The translations under genes were made by a program, and so were the position numbers. The notes under the pieces are model-generated. The model saw only the letters and a list, made by a program, of their open reading frames with translations. It was not told where the DNA came from and ran no database searches. Shown one piece after another: positions 54,631-64,000 of a stretch of DNA of 64,000 nt (its first letter is position 1; the number at the start of each line of letters is the position of its first letter). This stretch comes from a bacterium. Lineage in GTDB: Bacteria; Fidelibacterota; Marinisomatia; Marinisomatales; JAHJCW01. The stretch lies in NCBI GenBank assembly GCA_028282845.1, contig JANQGY010000019.1, positions 87,569-151,568 of the forward strand, read 5' to 3'.

Positions 54631-55067
54631 TGTACGATTACCTTACCGCCTGCTTTTTCAATTTTTTCAACAGCTGTTTTGCTGAAGGCACTCGCTGAAA
54701 CTTCAATAGCTTTTTTCAAATCGCCATTTCCAAGGATCTTGACCGGTTCATAAACAGATTTAATCACACCTTTATTCAGCAAAACCGCATTATCAATTTT
54801 TTTCAAGCCCAATGCTTCTAATGTTGCAAGATTTACAATTTGGAAATCTTTCTTAAATCTATGATTTGAAAATCCTTTCTTAGGCAGTCTTCTCAGTAAA
54901 GGCATTTGTCCGCCTTCAAACCAAGGACGCTTTTTATTTCCGCTTCTCTGTCCGGCACCTTTGTTACCGCGTCCGGATGTGCCGCCCCAACCTGAACCGG
55001 GTCCTCTACCCAATCTTTTGGTATTTCTCTTTGATCCTTTTGCCGGTTTCAATTCATCTAATTTCAT
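54627..55067 (-). CDS. rplO: 50S ribosomal protein L15
   Basis: A 146-residue L15. The glycine- and basic-rich start (LGRGPGSGWGGTSGRGNKGA, GQRSGNKKRPWFEGGQMPL) and the C-terminal domain with VSASAFSKTAVEKIEKAGG match. It helps to fold 23S rRNA late in assembly. It overlaps secY by 4 bases downstream and rpmD by one upstream. Confidence 0.98.
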   Translation of the reverse strand: MKLDELKPAKGSKRNTKRLGRGPGSGWGGTSGRGNKGAGQRSGNKKRPWFEGGQMPLLRRLPKKGFSNHRFKKDFQIVNLATLEALGLKKIDNAVLLNKGVIKSVYEPVKILGNGDLKKAIEVSASAFSKTAVEKIEKAGGKVIVQ

Positions 55068-55258
55068 TAGATTTCCTCAACTTTAAGCAAATACTCAATT
55101 TTCTTTATCATACCGCGTATGGCAGGCGAATCATTCTTTTCTACCGATTGGTTCAGTTTTCTCAGCCCTAAAGCATCCAAAGTTCTTTTGGCTTTAGGTT
55201 TATAACCTATTCGGCTACGGACTTGAGTTATTTTAAGTTTTTTACCTGCTTTTGCCAT
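55067..55258 (-). CDS. rpmD: 50S ribosomal protein L30
   Basis: A 63-residue bacterial-type L30: [19 protein letters not shown] and [20 protein letters not shown], and the end [14 protein letters not shown], fit. It follows rpsE by 2 bases and overlaps rplO by one base. Confidence 0.97.
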   Translation of the reverse strand: MAKAGKKLKITQVRSRIGYKPKAKRTLDALGLRKLNQSVEKNDSPAIRGMIKKIEYLLKVEEI

Positions 55259-55260
55259 AA

Positions 55261-55764
55261 TTAATTAAAAACCTGATTAATTGTTATTCCACGCTTATTT
55301 GCAACACTAACCGCATCTTGCATTTCTTTCAAAGCTGCAACTGTAGCATTAACGATATTTAGCGAGTTGTTCGAACCCAAAACTTTAGATAAAATATTTG
55401 AAACACCAACTTGCTCCATCACCGCTCGAACCGCGCCACCGGCGATAATACCGGTACCGGGTGAAGCCGGCTTCAACATCACCCTGCTCGCACCGTATTT
55501 CATTTCAATCTTGTGCGGAATAGTGCCGTTAATAATTGGGGCTTTGAATATATTTTGCTTAGCATTCTCTTTGGCTTTATTAATAGACGCCAACACTTCG
55601 TTAGCCTTCCCCAAACCAACACCAACATGACCTTTTCCGTCGCCAACTACAACCACGGCCGAAAAACGGAAACGTTTTCCGCGTGAGGTAACTTTAGCGA
55701 TACGTTTAATTCGTACTACTGTTTCTTCTTTTAGATCTAATTCCGATGGATTAATAATTGCCAA
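55261..55764 (-). CDS. rpsE: 30S ribosomal protein S5
   Basis: A 167-residue S5: the N-terminal double-stranded RNA-binding part ([20 protein letters not shown]) and [17 protein letters not shown], then the C-terminal domain [21 protein letters not shown]5 helps fidelity and mRNA unwinding. It lies 14 bases after rplR. Confidence 0.98.
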   Translation of the reverse strand: MAIINPSELDLKEETVVRIKRIAKVTSRGKRFRFSAVVVVGDGKGHVGVGLGKANEVLASINKAKENAKQNIFKAPIINGTIPHKIEMKYGASRVMLKPASPGTGIIAGGAVRAVMEQVGVSNILSKVLGSNNSLNIVNATVAALKEMQDAVSVANKRGITINQVFN

Positions 55765-55778
55765 AATAACTCTCCAAA

Positions 55779-56150
55779 TTAAAATTTAAGTCCGCCTTCG
55801 CGCGCTGCTTCTGCCAAATGCCTGATTCTGCCATGATAACTAAAACCGTTTCTATCAAATATAACATCTGCAATCTTTTTATTCTTTGCCCTTTCAGCTA
55901 ATGTCTTGCCAACAAGCTTGCTTTGTTCAATTTTAGAACCGGCTTTTTTAACTTTCGTTTTTAACTCTTTATCTACTGTTGAGGCCGATACTAACGTAAC
56001 GCCCTTCTCATCATCAATGATCTGTGCTTCAATATTTTTATTACTTCTAAATACACATAATCTTGGACGGTCAGAAGTCAAATTAAATTGGTTTTTACTG
56101 CGATTTCTGCGACGCTGAAAACGCGCTACTTTTTTTCTTGATACACTCAT
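55779..56150 (-). CDS. rplR: 50S ribosomal protein L18
   Basis: A 123-residue L18: RPRLCVFRSNKNIEAQIID and FDRNGFSYHGRIRHLAEAAR with the end GGLKF. It binds 5S rRNA together with L5. It lies 4 bases after rplF. Confidence 0.98.
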   Translation of the reverse strand: MSVSRKKVARFQRRRNRSKNQFNLTSDRPRLCVFRSNKNIEAQIIDDEKGVTLVSASTVDKELKTKVKKAGSKIEQSKLVGKTLAERAKNKKIADVIFDRNGFSYHGRIRHLAEAAREGGLKF

Positions 56151-56154
56151 AAGC

Positions 56155-56697
56155 CTACCCTACTCCGCCCACTGTTTTACCTTGCTTGCGACGTACATAT
56201 TCATCTTTGTACTTAATTCCTTTTCCTTTATAAGGCTCCGGCTTCCTAAATGATCGAATTTTTGCAGCTACCTCGCCAACTAATTGCTTATCAAAACCTG
56301 ATATTGTAATATTATTCTTAGTTGTACTGATCGAAATTCCGGTTGGCGGTTCAAACAAAATGTCATGTGAATATCCAAGCTGTAGCATCAACCTATTGCC
56401 TTGCATATTTGCCGAATATCCAACGCCGTTGAGCTCCAATTCTTTGGTAAATCCGGTTGACAATCCTGTTATCGCTGAAGCGATCAACTGTCTAACCGTT
56501 CCGTGCATCGCCCTTGCATGACGCCGCTCCGATTTTCTTTCCACTACAATTTCATTTTCATTTTGAGAGACTTTAATTTCAGGAATTAATTTTACCTCTA
56601 AAGCATCCTTACTATTTTTTATACGCACCAAATTTTTATCAATCTCAATATTGATACCATCTGGAACACTGATCGGATTTTTACCTATTCTTGACAT
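56155..56697 (-). CDS. rplF: 50S ribosomal protein L6
   Basis: A 180-residue L6 with two similar domains. SRIGKNPISVPDGINIEI starts it, FTKELELNGVGYSANMQGN bridges, and RKPEPYKGKGIKYKDEYVRR near the end is the conserved rRNA-binding part. It lies 6 bases after rpsH. Confidence 0.98.
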   Translation of the reverse strand: MSRIGKNPISVPDGINIEIDKNLVRIKNSKDALEVKLIPEIKVSQNENEIVVERKSERRHARAMHGTVRQLIASAITGLSTGFTKELELNGVGYSANMQGNRLMLQLGYSHDILFEPPTGISISTTKNNITISGFDKQLVGEVAAKIRSFRKPEPYKGKGIKYKDEYVRRKQGKTVGGVG

Positions 56698-56703
56698 TAT
56701 TAT

Positions 56704-57102
56704 CTACCAAACATTGCAAATATGTTCACCGCCTACATTAAGTGTTTCCGCGGTTTTATTAGAAACTATTCCCCGGGAAGTTGAAATAATGGCAACACCC
56801 AAACCATCTAATACGCGAGGAATTTGACCTGATTTAACATAAATTCTACAACCCGGTTTACTCACACGCACCAATCCTGAAATCACAGGCTTGCCTTTGT
56901 AATCGTATTTTAAAAAAATACGAATAGTTTCTTTATTACCATCCCTAACAAAAATAAAATCTTCAATATAACTTTCTTCCTTAAGAATATATACAATTCT
57001 TTTCTTCATCTTGGAAGATGGCACATCTACCCAACGCTTTTCAGATGCTAAAGCGTTTCTAATTCTAGTCAATAAATCAGCAATTGGATCGGTCATTGAC
57101 AT
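56704..57102 (-). CDS. rpsH: 30S ribosomal protein S8
   Basis: A 132-residue S8: TDPIADLLTRIRNALASEK at the start and ISTSRGIVSNKTAETLNVGG near the end. In E. coli S8 represses the spc operon by binding near rplE; the matching RNA site was not found by eye. It lies 16 bases after rpsN. Confidence 0.98.
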   Translation of the reverse strand: MSMTDPIADLLTRIRNALASEKRWVDVPSSKMKKRIVYILKEESYIEDFIFVRDGNKETIRIFLKYDYKGKPVISGLVRVSKPGCRIYVKSGQIPRVLDGLGVAIISTSRGIVSNKTAETLNVGGEHICNVW

Positions 57103-57118
57103 TTCTCATAATCTCCTA

Positions 57119-57304
57119 TTACCAACTGGCTTTGGTTACGCCAGGTATTTCTCCTTTTAATGCCATTTCTCTAAAACAGATACGACATATTCCAAACTTT
57201 CTCATGTATCCATGGGGACGACCACAATTATTACATCTATTGTAAGAACGGGAAGAAAACTTTGCCTTTCTGCGGGCTTTGACAATTAATGATTTTTTTG
57301 CCAT
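57119..57304 (-). CDS. rpsN: 30S ribosomal protein S14, zinc type
   Basis: A 61-residue short S14 with four zinc cysteines, in [20 protein letters not shown]. This is the C+ form; the long zinc-free form is not seen here. It overlaps the rplE stop by one base. Confidence 0.98.
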   Translation of the reverse strand: MAKKSLIVKARRKAKFSSRSYNRCNNCGRPHGYMRKFGICRICFREMALKGEIPGVTKASW

Positions 57305-58209
57305 TAGTTTTCCTCTCCATTTTCACTTTTCTTTACCGGTTTTTCTCTCAACGGGAAGCCAAATTCCTTTAATAAAACGTATGCTTCTTCATCGGTTTTT
57401 GCGGTAGTTGATATTGCTACATCCAAACCACGAATAGCATCAATTTTATCATAATCAATTTCTGTAAATACAATTTGCTCTTTAATTCCAAAATTATAAT
57501 TCCCACGCTTATCAAATGATTTAAACGATAATCCGGTAAAGTCCCGCGTTCTTGGCAAGGCAATCGAATTCAATCTCTCAAAAAATTCGTACATTCTGTT
57601 ACCACGAATGTTAACCGTACATCCAACCGGAAATCCGCGTCTGATCTTGAAATTAGATACATCTTTTTTGGCATGGGTTATGATTGCTTTTTGCCCTGAA
57701 ATAAGTGTCAATTCATTGACAGCGCTTTCCAAAGCTTTAGCATTATTTTTGGCATCGCCAATACCCATGTTTAATGTTATCTTCTTCAACCGCGGTACTT
57801 CCATAACACTTTGATAATTAAACTTTTTCATCAAACTAGGCACAATCTTAGAATCATACAACTTTCTATATAAAGGCATATAATCGTTCGCTTTAGTATC
57901 TTTTTTTACAGGAGTCTTTTTCTTTGTATCCGGTTTCTTAGCATCAGTTTTTGTAATAGTTTTACTGCCCTCGGCAACAGGTTTCTTTCCCGCAGTTTTT
58001 TGCGGTTTAGTTTCTTTTACAGTATCTTTTTTGGCCGCTGTTTTCGGCTTTGATTCTATTTTTTTAGCTTCAGCCTTCGGTTGTTGCTCTTTCTTAGCTT
58101 TTGCCGCAATAGCCGTGGAATCCTTTTTGGAAGGAACCTTCTCTACCGGTTCTTTTTCAGCCTGTTTATTATCAGCAGTAGCGTCTTTAACTGTTTTTTC
58201 ATCAGCCAT
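57304..58209 (-). CDS. rplE: 50S ribosomal protein L5 with a 110-residue Lys/Ala-rich N-terminal extension
   Basis: A 301-residue L5. The normal body starts at Met111 ([20 protein letters not shown]) and contains [13 protein letters not shown] and [19 protein letters not shown]. Before it lies a low-complexity stretch of 110 residues rich in Lys, Ala, Thr, Glu and Pro (for example [19 protein letters not shown]), like histone H1 tails. The first ATG lies 2 bases after the rplX stop, so it fits translational coupling; before Met111 there is no ribosome site. L5 binds 5S rRNA and the P-site tRNA bridge. The C-terminus also has a short charged tail. The extension is unusual. Confidence 0.95.
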   Translation of the reverse strand: MADEKTVKDATADNKQAEKEPVEKVPSKKDSTAIAAKAKKEQQPKAEAKKIESKPKTAAKKDTVKETKPQKTAGKKPVAEGSKTITKTDAKKPDTKKKTPVKKDTKANDYMPLYRKLYDSKIVPSLMKKFNYQSVMEVPRLKKITLNMGIGDAKNNAKALESAVNELTLISGQKAIITHAKKDVSNFKIRRGFPVGCTVNIRGNRMYEFFERLNSIALPRTRDFTGLSFKSFDKRGNYNFGIKEQIVFTEIDYDKIDAIRGLDVAISTTAKTDEEAYVLLKEFGFPLREKPVKKSENGEEN

Positions 58210-58211
58210 TT

Positions 58212-58523
58212 TTAAATCTCAATTTCCTGTCTAGTTTTATTAGCGATTCTTACTTTTTTGCCATTCTCAAGTCTTTTATAACCAATTCTTGAAGTATTAC
58301 CTCCCTGTACTGCCATCACATTTGAAATATGCAGGGGGGCTTCTTTTTCACTGAAACCACCGCTTGGATTCTCTTGAGTTGGTCTTGTCGCTCTTTTTAT
58401 AAAATTAACTCCTTGAACTATGACACGATTAGTTTTTGGGAATACAGCAAGCACTTTGCCGGTCTCACCTTTATGATTACCACTTATTACTTTAACTTGC
58501 ATACCTTTTCTTATTGTAATCAT
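58212..58523 (-). CDS. rplX: 50S ribosomal protein L24
   Basis: A 103-residue L24 with a KOW motif ([20 protein letters not shown]) and [19 protein letters not shown]. It starts 23S assembly near the tunnel exit. It overlaps the rplN stop by 4 bases. Confidence 0.98.
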   Translation of the reverse strand: MITIRKGMQVKVISGNHKGETGKVLAVFPKTNRVIVQGVNFIKRATRPTQENPSGGFSEKEAPLHISNVMAVQGGNTSRIGYKRLENGKKVRIANKTRQEIEI

Positions 58524-58888
58524 AATACCTCCGGTGCCATCGAAATTATTTTCATATAACCACTTTCGCGCAATTCGCGCGCTACCGGTCCAAAAATACG
58601 CGTTCCACGCGGTTCCCCCTGTCCGGTCAAAAGGACAGCAGCATTATCATCAAATCTGATATAAGAACCATCTTTGCGACGTATTTCTTTCTTAGTTCTG
58701 ACAACAACTGCTCTGGTAACATCGCTCTTCTTGACCATACCGTTTGGAATTGCGCTTTTTACAGTTACAACAATCACATCTCCAATTGAAGCATACTTAC
58801 GTCCGGTACCACCCAACACCTTTATACAAAGGACTTCTTTTGCTCCTGTATTATCTGCAACCTTTAATCTTGATTCTTGCTGTATCAC
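58520..58888 (-). CDS. rplN: 50S ribosomal protein L14
   Basis: A 122-residue L14: [20 protein letters not shown] starts it, [20 protein letters not shown] follows, and [20 protein letters not shown] ends it. It contacts 16S rRNA at bridges B5/B8. It lies 6 bases after rpsQ. Confidence 0.98.
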   Translation of the reverse strand: MIQQESRLKVADNTGAKEVLCIKVLGGTGRKYASIGDVIVVTVKSAIPNGMVKKSDVTRAVVVRTKKEIRRKDGSYIRFDDNAAVLLTGQGEPRGTRIFGPVARELRESGYMKIISMAPEVL

Positions 58889-58894
58889 TTTACT

Positions 58895-59161
58895 TTATCC
58901 AATTACTTTTGCTTCACGTATAATTTCACTTACTTGCCATCGTTTCTTCTTACTGATCGGACGAATCGCTGATATTTTTACAATATCGCCATCTTTCGGA
59001 TCAACTTGTCCAATATGCGCAAAATATTTTTTATATTTTTTTATGTATTTTTTATACAGTGGATGTTTGATTTTCCGCGTCACTTTCACCACAGCTGTTT
59101 TGTCCATTTTGGTACTGACAACTTCCCCAATTAGTGTTTGCCTGTTTCTCTTTTCCGCCAT
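58895..59161 (-). CDS. rpsQ: 30S ribosomal protein S17
   Basis: An 88-residue S17 with the OB fold: LIGEVVSTKMDKTAVVKVTR and DGDIVKISAIRPISKKKRW. It binds 16S rRNA early in assembly. Its start overlaps the rpmC stop by one base. Confidence 0.98.
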   Translation of the reverse strand: MAEKRNRQTLIGEVVSTKMDKTAVVKVTRKIKHPLYKKYIKKYKKYFAHIGQVDPKDGDIVKISAIRPISKKKRWQVSEIIREAKVIG

Positions 59162-59379
59162 TATTTATCCTCTGTTAAATCTTTGCGAATTCCTAATTCA
59201 TATTCGCGTAAAACTGTTTTGATTTGAGCAATTTCTCTTCTTAAATATCTAATTTGCTGAGGATCAGTCAATTGCTGCAAAGCCTTCTGAAATCTTAAAT
59301 TTTGCAGAGCATCAAGATTATCTTGAAGTTTAGTTTCAAGTTCAGGTTTTTGCATATCGTTTAATTCACTAATTTTCAT
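59161..59379 (-). CDS. rpmC: 50S ribosomal protein L29
   Basis: A 72-residue two-helix L29: MKISELNDMQKPELETKLQD and LRREIAQIKTVLREYELGI. It lies at the tunnel exit near the SRP site. It follows rplP by 1 base. Confidence 0.98.
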   Translation of the reverse strand: MKISELNDMQKPELETKLQDNLDALQNLRFQKALQQLTDPQQIRYLRREIAQIKTVLREYELGIRKDLTEDK

Positions 59380-59380
59380 C

Positions 59381-59794
59381 TTAAACTTCTCTGCGGGTTA
59401 CAATTTTTGTTTTAATAGGTAATTTGTATGAAGCATTCTTAAATGCTTTTTCAGCTTCTTCAAAAGAGACACCCTCAACTTCAAATAATATTTTTCCGGG
59501 CTTAACATTAGCAACCCAATATTCGGGTGCACCTTTACCTTTACCCATTCTAGTTTCAGCCGGCTTCTTGGTAATCGGCTTATCCGGAAATACCCTGATC
59601 CACATGCGTCCGATTTTTCTGGTAACCCTTGCAATCGTGATACGCGATGATTCAATCTGCCGGGCTGATATCCAACCAGGTTCCATTGCTTTTAACCCGT
59701 ACGTTCCGAAAGCCACATAATTACCGCGCATCGCCATTCCCCGGCGATTACCGCGATGATGTCTTCTATATTTAATTTTTTTCGGTTCTAACAT
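59381..59794 (-). CDS. rplP: 50S ribosomal protein L16
   Basis: A 137-residue L16: [20 protein letters not shown] starts it, [19 protein letters not shown] is the conserved loop near the A site. It follows rpsC by 2 bases. Confidence 0.98.
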   Translation of the reverse strand: MLEPKKIKYRRHHRGNRRGMAMRGNYVAFGTYGLKAMEPGWISARQIESSRITIARVTRKIGRMWIRVFPDKPITKKPAETRMGKGKGAPEYWVANVKPGKILFEVEGVSFEEAEKAFKNASYKLPIKTKIVTRREV

Positions 59795-59796
59795 TT

Positions 59797-60429
59797 TTAT
59801 TTACCACGAACTTCGCCGTTACAAATCCAAATTTTAATTCCAATAACACCATAAGAAGTATTGGCTTCTGTCAAGGCATAATCAATATCAGCTCGTAAGG
59901 TATGCAACGGAACTTTGCCTTCCATAAATTTTTCACTTCGAGCAATTTCAGCACCGCCCAAACGTCCGGCAACATTAATCCTAATGCCCTCGGCGCCCAT
60001 GCGCATTGTTGATTGAATAGCCTTGTTCACAACCCGTCTATATGACATTTTCTTGATCAACTGATGAGCAATATTTGATCCGACCAAAGCAGCATTCAGC
60101 TCAGGGCGTTTAACTTCTTTTATATTTATTTGCACATCTTTTCTCGATAGTTGTGAAATCTCGTTTTTCAGACGGGCAACTTCTTCACCACCGCGGCCGA
60201 TAACTATCCCGGGGCGCGCAGTATTAATGGTAATAGTTGCAACTTTGGAGGTTCGTGCAATATCAATTTGAGCAATTCCGGCATCCGGCAAACGATGCTT
60301 CAGATATTTTCTTATCTGAATATCTTCGGCCAAATTGTCGGCATACTCACCTTGGTTAGAATACCAATTTGATCGCCAAGCTTTATTGACTTGTAATCTA
60401 AATCCAACCGGATGTGTTTTTTGACCCAA
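59797..60429 (-). CDS. rpsC: 30S ribosomal protein S3
   Basis: A 210-residue S3: [20 protein letters not shown] starts it, the KH domain carries [19 protein letters not shown], and [20 protein letters not shown] is in the C-terminal domain. It lines the mRNA entry. It follows rplV by 8 bases. Confidence 0.98.
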   Translation of the reverse strand: MGQKTHPVGFRLQVNKAWRSNWYSNQGEYADNLAEDIQIRKYLKHRLPDAGIAQIDIARTSKVATITINTARPGIVIGRGGEEVARLKNEISQLSRKDVQINIKEVKRPELNAALVGSNIAHQLIKKMSYRRVVNKAIQSTMRMGAEGIRINVAGRLGGAEIARSEKFMEGKVPLHTLRADIDYALTEANTSYGVIGIKIWICNGEVRGK

Positions 60430-60437
60430 TATTCCTC

Positions 60438-60785
60438 CTAATTACTCTCGTCAGCAACCACCACGGTCAAGTGCGCAGAAGCTTTTCTAATTAATGATGC
60501 TCTTCCCATTGATGCTGCACGATATCGTTTAGCTCGTGGTCCGCCATCAACATAGGCTTCTTTAATTGATAAATTTTCAGGATTTACATTAGCCTTATCT
60601 TCCTGAGATATCAAATTAGCAACCGCTGAATGAATTGTTTTTTCAATAACAACAGCTGCTTTTTCAGGTGAAAAATGTAAAATATTCAAAGCGACATCCA
60701 CTTTCTTTCCGCGTACACTATCAAGTGTTTTCCGGATTTTTCTCGGAGACTGCTTAATGTGCCTTGCTACTGCTTTTGCTTCCAT
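60438..60785 (-). CDS. rplV: 50S ribosomal protein L22
   Basis: A 115-residue L22: RHIKQSPRKIRKTLDSVRGK starts the globular part, and the tunnel-lining loop includes AYVDGGPRAKRYRAASMGRA. Changes in this loop give macrolide resistance in other bacteria; none is judged here. It follows rpsS by 2 bases. Confidence 0.98.
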   Translation of the reverse strand: MEAKAVARHIKQSPRKIRKTLDSVRGKKVDVALNILHFSPEKAAVVIEKTIHSAVANLISQEDKANVNPENLSIKEAYVDGGPRAKRYRAASMGRASLIRKASAHLTVVVADESN

Positions 60786-60787
60786 AA

Positions 60788-61057
60788 TTATTTCTTCCGA
60801 TCACCTGAGTGCATTCTAAAAATTCTTGTTGGAGCAAATTCTCCAAGTTTATGCCCAACCATATTCTCGTAAATAAAGATAGGTATAAATTTATTTCCAT
60901 TGTGAACAGCAAGCGTATGACCAACAAATTCCGGCGTAATCACCGATCTACGCGACCAGGTTTTGATAACCTTCTTTTTGCCCGATTCATTCATTGCGTC
61001 AACTTTTTTGAGCAATTTCGGCGAAACATAAGGACCCTTCTTAAGGGAACGAGCCAT
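60788..61057 (-). CDS. rpsS: 30S ribosomal protein S19
   Basis: An 89-residue S19: [20 protein letters not shown] starts it, and [19 protein letters not shown] and [20 protein letters not shown] complete the pattern. It sits in the 30S head beside S13. It follows rplB by 1 base. Confidence 0.98.
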   Translation of the reverse strand: MARSLKKGPYVSPKLLKKVDAMNESGKKKVIKTWSRRSVITPEFVGHTLAVHNGNKFIPIFIYENMVGHKLGEFAPTRIFRMHSGDRKK

Positions 61058-61058
61058 A

Positions 61059-61883
61059 CTATTTTCTCCTCTTCACAATTAATTCGTTCGACTTCTTATT
61101 CTTCTTCCGAGTTTTGTAACCTTTTGAGGGTATTCCAGTTGGTGACACGGGATGACGACCTCCCGAAGATTTACCTTCTCCACCACCCATTGGATGGTCA
61201 ACCGGATTCATGGCAACACCACGAACTTTTGGTCTGCGACCCAACCATCTTGTCCTGCCGGCTTTGCCTGATATAACCTGATTATGAGTCCTGTTACCAA
61301 CCTGTCCTAAAGTTGCCAGACAATTCTCAGATACCATTCTTACTTCCCCTGATGGTAGCTTAAGCGACACAAAGCCTTCTTCGCGTGCCATAATCCTAGC
61401 TACTGCGCCGGCACTTCTCACGATCTGCCCACCTTTCCCGGGTACTAATTCAATATTATGCACAGTCATTCCGGCCGGGATATTTTTTAGTGCTAAACAA
61501 TTACCAACTTTCAATTCAACATTTTCACCGGACACTATTTCATCGCCAACTTTCATTCCGGCTGGAGCTAAAATGTATCTTTTTTCTCCATCGGCATAGT
61601 GCAATAATGCAATATAAGCTGAGCGATTCGGATCATACTCAATAGTTGCAACTTTAGCCGGAATATCGAATTTATCCCGTTTAAAATCAATGATACGATA
61701 ACGACGTTTATGACCACCGCCTCTCCGGCGCATTGTCATTCGACCTTTATTATTTCGGCCGCCCGATTTACGCAATGCAGTAGTCAAACTTTTTTCAGGT
61801 TTGTCAGTAGTAATATCTGCAAAATCCGGTCGTGTTGCAAAACGACTGCCTGGTGTAACCGGCTTTAATGCTCTAATCCCCAT
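61059..61883 (-). CDS. rplB: 50S ribosomal protein L2
   Basis: A 274-residue L2, full length. [20 protein letters not shown] and the near-invariant [20 protein letters not shown] near the peptidyl-transferase centre are present, with the end [20 protein letters not shown]. It follows rplW by 2 bases. Confidence 0.99.
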   Translation of the reverse strand: MGIRALKPVTPGSRFATRPDFADITTDKPEKSLTTALRKSGGRNNKGRMTMRRRGGGHKRRYRIIDFKRDKFDIPAKVATIEYDPNRSAYIALLHYADGEKRYILAPAGMKVGDEIVSGENVELKVGNCLALKNIPAGMTVHNIELVPGKGGQIVRSAGAVARIMAREEGFVSLKLPSGEVRMVSENCLATLGQVGNRTHNQVISGKAGRTRWLGRRPKVRGVAMNPVDHPMGGGEGKSSGGRHPVSPTGIPSKGYKTRKKNKKSNELIVKRRK

Positions 61884-61885
61884 AA

Positions 61886-62206
61886 TTATACCTGCGCCTC
61901 GCCTTTGAGAAGATCAATGTTGAATCCTTCTTTTAAAGTTACGACTGCCCGTTTCCAATGTGACTGATGTCCGGAAGTTCGAATCACTCTCCCATTACTT
62001 CTTACGGTCATCTGTTTAGCCTTACCCTTACGATTCATTGTTGCAACCTTTTCAACCTTTACATCGAATTTATCTTCGACAGCTTGCTTAATCTGTATCT
62101 TATTCGCAGAAGGCTCTACCTGAAAAGCATATTTCCTCTCAGTTTCCTCAAGAAAACTCATCTTCTCGGTAAACAAAGGACGAATTAATATTTTACGATA
62201 ATCCAC
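61886..62206 (-). CDS. rplW: 50S ribosomal protein L23
   Basis: A 106-residue L23: [20 protein letters not shown] starts it, [20 protein letters not shown] follows. It is the docking site for SRP and trigger factor at the tunnel exit. It follows rplD by 4 bases. Confidence 0.98.
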   Translation of the reverse strand: MDYRKILIRPLFTEKMSFLEETERKYAFQVEPSANKIQIKQAVEDKFDVKVEKVATMNRKGKAKQMTVRSNGRVIRTSGHQSHWKRAVVTLKEGFNIDLLKGEAQV

Positions 62207-62210
62207 GGCT

Positions 62211-62843
62211 CTACTTCTTCTGTGCTAATTGTTCATTCAATAATTTTATTCCCGCCTTATCGAATAATAATATTTCCGAATCCAACAAGTCGTAAGTACT
62301 CGCATTCTCAGCTTTTACTACGTATATATTTGGGATATTCTGTGTAGCTCTTTCTAAATTTTCATCAATTACCGAGGGCAAAACTGTTATTTTTTGATCA
62401 GATATATTTAAATTTTTCAATAAATCAATAAAATGCCTCGTTTTAGGTTTATCTAAAGCAAATTCATCAATGACAATTACCTTTTCATTTGCCATCTTAT
62501 CTGACAACACACTACGACGAGCTAATTGCCTCATCTTTTTAGGTATCGCTTTAGTATATTTATGCGGTGAAGGTGGAAATACCACACCGCCGCTGCGCCA
62601 TAAAGGCGATTTCCTTGTACCGGCACGAGCCATACCACGACCTTTTTGGCGAAACGGTTTTTTACCGCTTCCGGTTACCATCCCTCGACTTTTTGCAGCA
62701 TGAGTACCCTGTCGCAAATTAGCTAATTCAGCGACAACCGCCTGATGAACGACGGACTGATTGGGTGAAATACCAAAGACAGTTTTATCAACTTTAATTT
62801 TTGCGCCTTGAGTTCCGTTATTTTTTAATACTTGTAATTCCAT
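62211..62843 (-). CDS. rplD: 50S ribosomal protein L4
   Basis: A 210-residue L4: the tunnel loop GSGKKPFRQKGRGMARAGTR and the following SPLWRSGGVVFPPSPHKYT are clear. In E. coli L4 represses the S10 operon through its leader; the leader of this operon lies outside the window. It follows rplC by 2 bases. Confidence 0.98.
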   Translation of the reverse strand: MELQVLKNNGTQGAKIKVDKTVFGISPNQSVVHQAVVAELANLRQGTHAAKSRGMVTGSGKKPFRQKGRGMARAGTRKSPLWRSGGVVFPPSPHKYTKAIPKKMRQLARRSVLSDKMANEKVIVIDEFALDKPKTRHFIDLLKNLNISDQKITVLPSVIDENLERATQNIPNIYVVKAENASTYDLLDSEILLFDKAGIKLLNEQLAQKK

Positions 62844-62845
62844 AA

Positions 62846-63463
62846 TTATTTTATGATATAAACGATTCCGTTATTTGCGCCGGGGACAGCACCTTTTAGC
62901 ATAATCCGGCTATTATCCTCATCAACTTTAACCACCTCAAGATTTGTTACAGTAACTTTTTCATTGCCATAATGACCGGCCATTTTCATACCTTTAAATA
63001 CACGTGAAGGATCTGATGCTTGACCGATTGATCCCGGATGTCTCAAAGTATTTTTTGTACCGTGCGTCTGCGGTTGACGGTTAAAGTTATGTCGCTTAAT
63101 CACACCTGCAAAACCTCGCCCCTTTGAAGTTCCTGTCACATCTACATATTCACCGGCTTTAAATAACGATGCATTGAATTCCTGCCCAACTTTATAATCA
63201 AATCCCGGTATCACATTAAATTCCGCTAATACTCTTTTTGGATCAACTTTGGCATTTTTAAAATGTCCTTCAAGTGGTTTATTTAGATGTTTTTTCTTTC
63301 TTTCACCATAACCGACCTGAATTGCTTCATACCCATCGCTATCAATTGTTTTGACCTGTGTAACCACGCATGGGCCCGCCTCAATAATTGTTACAGGGAT
63401 CATAACACCTTCATCATCATATATTTGAGTCATTCCAACTTTTTTACCAATTAATCCACGCAT
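62846..63463 (-). CDS. rplC: 50S ribosomal protein L3
   Basis: A 205-residue L3 from the ATG at 63463 (MRGLIGKKVGMTQIYDDEGV). A GTG codon just before it overlaps the rpsJ stop by one base and may be the true start, adding one residue. The reach to the peptidyl-transferase centre is in FNRQPQTHGTKNTLRHPGSI. Confidence 0.97.
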   Translation of the reverse strand: MRGLIGKKVGMTQIYDDEGVMIPVTIIEAGPCVVTQVKTIDSDGYEAIQVGYGERKKKHLNKPLEGHFKNAKVDPKRVLAEFNVIPGFDYKVGQEFNASLFKAGEYVDVTGTSKGRGFAGVIKRHNFNRQPQTHGTKNTLRHPGSIGQASDPSRVFKGMKMAGHYGNEKVTVTNLEVVKVDEDNSRIMLKGAVPGANNGIVYIIK

Positions 63464-63465
63464 CA

Positions 63466-63774
63466 CTATACCTTTATTTCAATATCCACTCCGGCCGGCA
63501 AATCTAATTTCATTAATGATTCTACCGTTTTGGGTGTTGAATTAAGAATATCAATCAATCTTTTATGGACTTTTGTTTGAAACTGTTCGCGCGACTTTTT
63601 ATCAACAAAAGGTGATCTTAACACAGTGTAGATAGTTCTTCTAGTTGGCAAAGGTATTGGACCAGAAATAACCGCACCGGTTGATTTTGCTGTGCGAACA
63701 ATCTTTTCAGTTGATTTATCCAACAAAGTATGATCGTATGCTTTTAAACTTATTCTTATTGCTTGTTTTGGCAC
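63466..63774 (-). CDS. rpsJ: 30S ribosomal protein S10
   Basis: A 102-residue S10: [20 protein letters not shown] starts it and [20 protein letters not shown] follows. In other bacteria it also joins NusB in antitermination. It lies 12 bases after tuf, so the two are one transcript. Confidence 0.98.
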   Translation of the reverse strand: MPKQAIRISLKAYDHTLLDKSTEKIVRTAKSTGAVISGPIPLPTRRTIYTVLRSPFVDKKSREQFQTKVHKRLIDILNSTPKTVESLMKLDLPAGVDIEIKV

Positions 63775-63786
63775 AAATCCACCTAT

Positions 63787-64000
63787 TTATTGAATAATAT
63801 CAGTAACGACACCGGCACCAACAGTATGGCCACCTTCACGGATCGCAAAGCGTAACTCTTTGTCCATTGCAATCGGTGTGATCAAATCAATGCTTAACTC
63901 AACCTGATCTCCGGGCATTACCATCTCCATTCCATCCGGTAACGTAGCTACTCCTGTAACATCTGTCGTTCTAAAGTAAAACTGCGGACGATAACCATTA
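63787..64000 (-). CDS. tuf: Elongation factor Tu, C-terminal part (cut by window edge)
   Basis: The last 70 residues of EF-Tu were read by eye on the minus strand: [20 protein letters not shown], then [20 protein letters not shown] and [20 protein letters not shown] before a final Gln. This is domain 3; the GTPase part lies beyond base 64000. EF-Tu brings aminoacyl-tRNA to the ribosome. It directly precedes rpsJ, the classic str-S10 junction. Confidence 0.97.
   Translation of the reverse strand, partial: NGYRPQFYFRTTDVTGVATLPDGMEMVMPGDQVELSIDLITPIAMDKELRFAIREGGHTVGAGVVTDIIQ

Noticed and set aside
57304..57881. rplE starting at the internal Met111
   Set aside because: No ribosome site precedes it, while the upstream ATG is coupled to rplX by a 2-base gap; still worth a direct test.
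58674..59222. Plus-strand open frame of about 182 codons across rplN and rpsQ
   Set aside because: It is a reverse-strand shadow of two clear ribosomal genes; its hydrophobic look follows from the codons of basic proteins.

Overview
The window is an AT-rich bacterial chromosome segment, most likely from a member of the Fibrobacterota-Chlorobi-Bacteroidota (FCB) group such as Neomarinimicrobiota/Marinimicrobia or a relative. The main evidence is two secreted proteins that end in type IX secretion (T9SS) C-terminal sorting domains of the PNPFNP type, plus Spy-like, UMF1, SLC45-like and DPP4-like genes often seen in that group. The phylum is an inference. No rRNA, CRISPR array, transposase, integrase or phage gene was seen.

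Layout. Bases 1-6000 hold an SGNH hydrolase fragment, a SixA phosphatase, an ABM-type small protein, the TldD/TldE protease pair and a DegT-type aminotransferase. Bases 6000-10000 hold a small heat-shock protein with a sigma-54-like promoter, repeat debris, a T9SS-targeted protein with seven near-identical propeller repeats, and a Spy-like periplasmic protein. Bases 10000-21000 hold a UvrD-type helicase fused to a Fe-S nuclease, an ECF sigma factor with a small membrane partner, rmuC, an HD hydrolase, pepA, acs and a UMF1 transporter. Bases 21000-34000 are rich in secreted and membrane proteins: small lipoproteins, a probable selenoprotein, DPP4, a PpiD-like foldase, and a flavoprotein/membrane-protein pair. 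Bases 34000-49300 hold gdhA, an SLC45-like transporter, a caspase-like lipoprotein, an acyl-CoA energy operon (CoA-transferase-GNAT fusion, ADP-forming acetate-CoA ligase, DRTGG protein), a radical SAM enzyme and hutUI. Bases 49328-64000 are the complete tuf-S10-spc-alpha ribosomal super-operon on the minus strand, cut inside tuf at the window edge.

The most interesting object is the gene at 23695-25701. An in-frame UGA at 25072 falls exactly at the first cysteine position of a thioredoxin/TlpA active site (Trp-UGA-Pro-Val-Cys). The frame stays open for another 208 codons, which encode the rest of the thioredoxin fold and a T9SS sorting domain. I read this as selenocysteine in an exported, cell-surface or secreted redox protein with an LVIVD propeller and an ASH-like domain in front of it. 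Two candidate bacterial SECIS hairpins follow the UGA.

Metabolically, the peptidases (PepA, DPP4, TldDE), histidine degradation (HutU, HutI), glutamate dehydrogenase and the ATP-yielding acetyl-CoA ligase fit a peptide- and amino-acid-using heterotroph that conserves energy from acyl-CoA. That picture is inferred from gene content.
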